Part shown: positions 6,830 to 10,549 of the stretch, in pieces
Numbering within the stretch: the stretch's first letter is position 1
Layout: the number at the start of each line of letters is the position of its first letter
Assembly: GCA_963922815.1 (NCBI GenBank)
Contig: CAWUKD010000129.1
Location: forward strand, 1 to 10,549
Length of the DNA stretch: 10,549 bases
DNA from: SZUA-146 sp963922815
GTDB lineage: Bacteria; Pseudomonadota; Gammaproteobacteria; Steroidobacterales; SZUA-146
Direction of reading: 5' to 3'
The notes under the pieces: generated by a model
Database searches by the model: none
What the model saw: only the letters and a program-made list of their open reading frames with translations
What the model was told of the DNA's origin: nothing
Made by a program: the position numbers and the translations under genes

Positions 6830-6854
6830 CAGCACCCGGTTCAAACGGGTGCTG
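6830..6854. terminator. Stem-loop between convergent trpA and ygiQ
   Basis: A perfect 9-base stem (CAGCACCCG pairing with CGGGTGCTG) with a 7-base loop lies 8 bases after the trpA stop and 41 bases past the ygiQ stop on the other strand. Its position between convergent genes fits a shared transcription end. No T-run follows on either strand, so intrinsic termination would be weak or absent. Confidence 0.5.
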
Positions 6855-6895
6855 CCGAATCCTTCGCAGGCACTATATTGACAGCACGCGATCGT

Positions 6896-9085
6896 CTATG
6901 ACGACGGCCGGCCGGAGCCTTTGTGTTTCGGTTTCCTGGCGCCCGTGTCGCGAGGCGGAAGTCCGGTGTGCTGCGTTAATACGCGATTCTTGTTGAGCCG
7001 CTTGCTGTGCGCTGTCGTCGAATTTTTTCGTCGATGCGCCTGATACGCCTGCTCATCATTCTTGGCAGGCACCAGGCATCCCGCACCCGACCCAATCAGG
7101 TCTTTGCGACCAAGTTCGGCCAGCGCTTCACGGATGAGCGGCCAGTTGTCCGGGTCGTGATACCGCAGCAGCGCCTTGTGCAGCCTACGCTGTTCCGGCG
7201 ACTTGATGACATCCACGGTTTCGGTTTTGTAGCCGACTTTGGCCAGCGGATTCTTGCCCGAATGATACATGGCAGTCGCGGTGGCCATCGGTGACGGATA
7301 GAACGCCTGAACCTGATCGGCCCTGAAATTATTATCCTTGAGCCAAAGCGCCAGATTGATCATGTCCGTATCATTGGTACCTGGATGAGCAGCGATGAAG
7401 TAGGGGATCAGGTATTGTTCCTTTCCCGCTTCCTTCGTAAATTGCTCGAACATTTCCTTGAACCGGTCATACGAACCAATGCCCGGCTTCATCATCTTGT
7501 CCAGCGGACCGCGCTCTGTGTGTTCCGGGGCAATCTTCAGGTAACCACCCACATGATGCGTCACCAGTTCTTTGACGTACTCCGGATCTTCCACGGCCAG
7601 GTCGTACCTCAAACCTGAGGCGACCAGAATTTTCTTAACGCCCGGCAAATCTCGTGCTTTGCGATAAAGCTTCGTCAAACTGCTGTGGTCGGTATTCAAG
7701 TTACTGCAAATGCCGGGATAGACACAGCTTGGTCGTCGACACGCCGCTTCAATTTCAGGGCTCTTGCAGGCCAGCCTGTACATGTTCGCGGTAGGGCCGC
7801 CAAGGTCGGAAATCACGCCGGTAAACCCGGGCACGCGATCGCGAATGTCTTCGATCTCTTCGAGAATTGATTCTTCCGACCGATTCTGAATAATGCGCCC
7901 TTCATGTTCGGTAATCGAACAGAATGTACACCCGCCAAAACAGCCGCGCATGATATTGACCGAGAACCGGATCATTTCGTAGGCCGGTATTTTCTGATCT
8001 TCGTACGATGGGTGTGGAACGCGCTGGAAGGCCTGCCCGAAAATATAGTCCATCTCTTCGGTTAAAAGAGGAATGGGCGGTGGCGTAAGCCAGATGTCGT
8101 GATCGCCGTGTGCCTGAACCAGCGCACGGGCGTTGCCCGGATTGGTTTCAAGATGCAAGACGCGATTGGCGTGTGCGTACAGCACCGGGTCGTTCCGCAC
8201 CTTTTCAAAGGACGGTAAGCGGATGACCGTTCGATCGCGGTTGCGCCTCGCATCCGGGACAAAGCGCAGCGGTTTCGCATCACCTAAATCCGACTGCTGC
8301 GCCTCTTCGCAAGCGCGCGACTCTGTAGTGCTGACGTAAGGATTAACGACGTGATCAATCTTTCCGGGGCGATCTACTCGGGTCGAATCAATTTCCCACC
8401 AGCCCTCGGGGGTTTTGCGTCGGACAAACACACAGCCGCGAACGTCCATCATGGTGTCAATATGCTCACCACGGGCGAATCGATGGGATATTTCAACCAG
8501 CGCTCTTTCGGCATTTCCGTACAGCAGAATATCCGCCGTTGCGTCCACCAGAATGGATCGACGAATCTCTTCCTGCCAGTAGTCGTAGTGGGCAATACGC
8601 CGCAGCGATGCTTCGATACCGCCCAGCACCAAAGGAACATCGGGATAAGCTTCACGCACCCGTTGCGAATACACGAGCGAACAGCGATCGGGGCGTGAGC
8701 CACCCTGACCACCCGGCGTGTAGGCATCGTCCGAGCGCATTTTGCGATCAGCCGTGTACCGGTTAATCATAGAGTCCATGTTACCGGCCGTCACGCCGAA
8801 GTACAGATTGGGCCTTCCAAGGACTTCGAACGCGTCTTTCGACTTCCAGTCGGGCTGGGCAATGATACCAACCCGAAAGCCTTGTGATTCGAGCAGCCGG
8901 CCGATAATGGCCATGCCGAACGACGGGTGATCCACGTAGGCATCACCGGTGACCAGGATAATGTCACAGCTGTCCCAGCCAAGATCATCCATTTCGGCGC
9001 GCGACATCGGCAAGAAGGGCGCGGTGGGATAACACTCCGCCCAGTACTTGGTGTAGTCGAACAATTTGGTTGCTGCTGCCTGCAT
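6896..9085 (-). CDS. ygiQ: YgiQ family radical SAM protein (UPF0313)
   Basis: From the ATG at 9085 this encodes 729 residues, close to the length of E. coli YgiQ, which it matches almost throughout. An N-terminal YgiQ-type domain begins with PFLPMSRAEMDDLGWDSCD and includes GDAYVDHPSFG and GGIEASLRR. The radical SAM core carries the cluster motif C382-x3-C386-x2-C389 within MRGCFGGCTFCSITEHEGR, which would bind a [4Fe-4S] cluster and S-adenosylmethionine. The C-terminal part has the family's KIAPEHTE, PYFIAAHPGT and RLHKALLRYHDP segments and ends in a basic, low-complexity tail. The reaction of YgiQ is not known. The frame extends upstream to 9160, but that extension has no ribosome site and no family similarity, while 9085 has a GAAGAG nearby and a -10-like element 29 bases upstream. 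It converges on trpA and is probably unrelated to it. Confidence 0.96.
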   Translation of the reverse strand: MQAAATKLFDYTKYWAECYPTAPFLPMSRAEMDDLGWDSCDIILVTGDAYVDHPSFGMAIIGRLLESQGFRVGIIAQPDWKSKDAFEVLGRPNLYFGVTAGNMDSMINRYTADRKMRSDDAYTPGGQGGSRPDRCSLVYSQRVREAYPDVPLVLGGIEASLRRIAHYDYWQEEIRRSILVDATADILLYGNAERALVEISHRFARGEHIDTMMDVRGCVFVRRKTPEGWWEIDSTRVDRPGKIDHVVNPYVSTTESRACEEAQQSDLGDAKPLRFVPDARRNRDRTVIRLPSFEKVRNDPVLYAHANRVLHLETNPGNARALVQAHGDHDIWLTPPPIPLLTEEMDYIFGQAFQRVPHPSYEDQKIPAYEMIRFSVNIMRGCFGGCTFCSITEHEGRIIQNRSEESILEEIEDIRDRVPGFTGVISDLGGPTANMYRLACKSPEIEAACRRPSCVYPGICSNLNTDHSSLTKLYRKARDLPGVKKILVASGLRYDLAVEDPEYVKELVTHHVGGYLKIAPEHTERGPLDKMMKPGIGSYDRFKEMFEQFTKEAGKEQYLIPYFIAAHPGTNDTDMINLALWLKDNNFRADQVQAFYPSPMATATAMYHSGKNPLAKVGYKTETVDVIKSPEQRRLHKALLRYHDPDNWPLIREALAELGRKDLIGSGAGCLVPAKNDEQAYQAHRRKNSTTAHSKRLNKNRVLTQHTGLPPRDTGARKPKHKGSGRPSS

Positions 9086-9113
9086 GAAACTCTTCACTAT
9101 CAAACGGGCGCGA

Positions 9114-9122
9114 AGTGTAACA
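9114..9122 (-). promoter_or_regulatory. Possible extended -10 promoter element of ygiQ
   Basis: On the minus strand this reads TGTTACACT, an extended -10 (TGnTACACT). It would start transcription about 20 bases before the ATG at 9085. No good -35 hexamer lies at the usual spacing. It supports 9085 over 9160 as the ygiQ start, since the longer reading would put the element inside the coding region. Confidence 0.35.
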
Positions 9123-9216
9123 GATTTAAGGGGTTGGACGTGTGAAGGTCTCAAAGGCATTCAAGGCCGCATCACCTTCCGAGAGAGCATAATTCCATCG
9201 CAGCCCGCTGTTTTTA

Positions 9217-9888
9217 TTAGATATTTACTCTCAATTGAACTGCGTGTCGATTGGCATACAATGATAATACATAGGCAGCAAAGCCCAGCAGCAACAGCAT
9301 CAGAAGTGAGGGTTCACTTACCGACGTAGGTGTATCGTCGACTGTCGTCGAGGATATGGATTCCATTCCGAGAATAAAGCCTACATCGTTCAGGTAATCG
9401 ATTCCCCATAGCAGCACGCTGAGAGTCGCATCGGCATTCAGAAAGGGAGCTCTGTGGCTTATCTGATGAACACTGAACGTTCCGGAATGACCTCCCATCA
9501 GGTAGTCAATCATGCCACTGGATGAGGCACTTGAGCCGGGCAGGTTCAGTGACATTCCAAGAAACTCAAAGGTCTCGTAGTTTCCAAACACGTCATGCAC
9601 GGACAGAGCCTGCGGTCCTGCAAGGTTGATGTGACTATCTTCAAGGTCAACGTCGAGGCTCTGTGCCGGCGCCAAAACCATCCAGTCGAGGTTCGCGTTG
9701 TGCTCCAGAGAATCCCCGGGTAATGAAAAGTAGGGCGCTCCATAAACGTTAACCGACATCGGCGTGGCTTGTGCCATTGGCGTAAGCAGGACCATCAACG
9801 CAGTAAGAGTCGCTAACAAAGCGCCTGGGTTGATTCGCAGTAAAGAGCGTCGGCTGTTTGCTTGGTAATTTGGCATATCCATGTTCAC
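9217..9888 (-). CDS. PEP-CTERM-like exported protein (SEP variant)
   Basis: This encodes up to 223 residues. A Sec signal peptide (basic residues at 13-18, hydrophobic core about 22-36) has a likely cleavage after AQA at 39-41. The C-terminus has the layout of a PEP-CTERM sorting signal: V190-S-E-P-S194, a hydrophobic helix (about 195-211), then a short tail with Arg214 and Arg220. The usual PEP is SEP here and the tail has no RR cluster, so it is a variant. In species with exosortase EpsH/XrtA such proteins are cut and anchored in an exopolysaccharide-producing cell envelope. The mature part has no cysteine and looks beta-rich, with many Ser, Gly and Asn; I recognise no domain. The frame opens at GTG 9888, while ATGs at 9882 and 9876 are equally plausible, and none has a clear Shine-Dalgarno. 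No exosortase or EPS gene is in the window. Confidence 0.72.
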   Translation of the reverse strand: MNMDMPNYQANSRRSLLRINPGALLATLTALMVLLTPMAQATPMSVNVYGAPYFSLPGDSLEHNANLDWMVLAPAQSLDVDLEDSHINLAGPQALSVHDVFGNYETFEFLGMSLNLPGSSASSSGMIDYLMGGHSGTFSVHQISHRAPFLNADATLSVLLWGIDYLNDVGFILGMESISSTTVDDTPTSVSEPSLLMLLLLGFAAYVLSLYANRHAVQLRVNI

Positions 9889-10221
9889 ATCAATTCATTC
9901 AAAAAGTGGCAGTTACTTACCAATAAGCAATTCGCAGGCCAGTTTTGGCAAATGACCCTTGCCGTTAACAGTTTGAGACAGTTGGGTATTCGTTTCGTGA
10001 CGGGGTTCACACAATTGGTGGCCCTGGCGCCAGATTGCACGCGCTCAAACACCAGGCAACGATGGCCAGATATTCGGTTGAAGTTCGTATTGTTAAATTA
10101 TTCGACACTCAGTTGCAGAGTCTCGCGGGTAACATGCGCAGCAGAAATTCGTGCTTCTGATGAAACGAACGACAGGGCTATGATGTAAGCGATTCTAATC
10201 GGAACTGAATCTTCGAACGTG
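9889..10221. other. Intergenic region without a recognisable gene
   Basis: About 330 bases. A plus-strand open frame across 9862-10188 has no protein-like composition or ribosome site, and the minus-strand frames are short. Visible symmetry is limited to CTGGCGCCAG (10024-10033), CGATT-CT-AATCG (10190-10201) and a small CGTG-T-CACG. I see no clear terminator for the membrane protein that ends at 10222 and no convincing promoter for the PEP-CTERM-like gene, although one or both must be here. Confidence 0.5.
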
Positions 10222-10549
10222 TCACGTGGAGGATAACGGTTTGTTCCGATCGCGCTGAACAAGCACCCAGCATCCGTGGCACAGGGCACCAAACCCAAAC
10301 AACCCGATTGCCAGCGCCATCAGCGTTCCGACTACCGGCACGTAAGTGAGGAGCCCGACCGCAACAATGGTACCAATAATGGCCGCGAGCGCTTGCCACA
10401 CCGTTGGCGTCGGTTGAAACCGGCGTAGCACAATATCGCTTAGTGAAAACAGTCCGGTCAACACGCCAAGCAACAGTGCAACAAGATAGATCCCGAGCAG
10501 CGCCAGACCAAGCCATACGCCTACTCCTGTGACCATCAGAATGATCGCC
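10222..10549 (-). CDS. C-terminal part of an integral membrane protein, possibly bactofilin-associated domain (partial)
   Basis: The frame is open to the right edge, so only the C-terminal ~108 residues are seen. An ATG at 10536 exists, but the residues before it continue the hydrophobic helix, so it is probably not the real start. The fragment holds about four hydrophobic helices: one from the edge through WLGLALLGIYLVALLLG, a basic RRF turn, a helix pair around QALAAIIGTIVAVGLLTYVPVVGTLMALAIGLFGFGAL, and a short polar, basic tail ending in DRNKPLSST. The pattern of a first hydrophobic hairpin, a basic RR loop, then LLxxIPVVGxLxxLxxxLxGxGAL is familiar from the membrane domain that follows the beta-helix in some bactofilin/polymer-forming cytoskeletal proteins. 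That assignment is by resemblance only; other small membrane families share such a layout. Confidence 0.6.
   Translation of the reverse strand, partial: AIILMVTGVGVWLGLALLGIYLVALLLGVLTGLFSLSDIVLRRFQPTPTVWQALAAIIGTIVAVGLLTYVPVVGTLMALAIGLFGFGALCHGCWVLVQRDRNKPLSST

Noticed and set aside
867..6854. The two intergenic stem-loops (867-886 and 6830-6854) as copies of one repeat
   Set aside because: They share only GCACCC/GGGTGC in opposite order, with different loops and stem lengths.
9086..9160. Longer YgiQ start at 9160
   Set aside because: The added 25 residues do not resemble YgiQ, have no ribosome site and cover the likely promoter.
9201..9218. CAGC-CC-GCTG followed by a T-run as a terminator
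   Set aside because: A four-base stem with a two-base loop is too small, and no plus-strand gene ends before it.
9862..10188. 108-residue plus-strand open frame in the gap before the right-edge gene
   Set aside because: It overlaps the start of the PEP-CTERM-like gene, has no ribosome site and its composition does not look like a real protein.
10190..10201. CGATTCTAATCG as a third copy of the AT palindrome near gntR
   Set aside because: It shares only the 8-base centre ATTCTAAT, and its arms differ.

Overview
The window looks like chromosomal DNA from a Gammaproteobacterium, probably a free-living or marine one. The support is a YgiQ-type radical SAM protein that can be aligned by eye to the E. 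coli protein along almost its whole length, an outer-membrane lipoprotein with a good lipobox, and a variant PEP-CTERM protein. No rRNA, tRNA, CRISPR array, insertion sequence or phage gene was seen. The species cannot be fixed from this sequence.

Left part (1-3900): a minus-strand lipoprotein of unknown function and a minus-strand protein made of two fused SnoaL-like halves. Divergent from these is a 581-residue secreted, cysteine-rich protein with a duplicated C-terminal module, a calcium-loop-like motif and two low-complexity linkers. I do not recognise the lipoprotein or the secreted protein as named families.

Centre (3900-6860): a compact plus-strand unit of a GntR-family regulator with a UTRA ligand domain, then trpB and trpA. 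trpB starts 42 bases after the regulator stop, and trpB and trpA overlap by 4 bases. Just upstream of the regulator's likely start is a perfect 18-base inverted repeat of the type bound by HutC/DasR-like GntR proteins. The most economical reading is an autoregulated tryptophan synthase operon under a dedicated GntR/UTRA repressor. This differs from the usual trp controls (TrpR, attenuation, TRAP, T-box, or LysR-type TrpI). TrpA and TrpB keep their catalytic residues, but TrpA has unusual residues in its active-site loop, so this may be a divergent or second tryptophan/indole synthase. This is the most interesting part of the window.

Right part (6860-10549): ygiQ on the minus strand, converging on trpA with a stem-loop between them. 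Then come a minus-strand PEP-CTERM-like exported protein, about 330 bases with no convincing gene, and the C-terminal part of a membrane protein running off the right edge. That fragment resembles the membrane domain attached to some bactofilin-family proteins.
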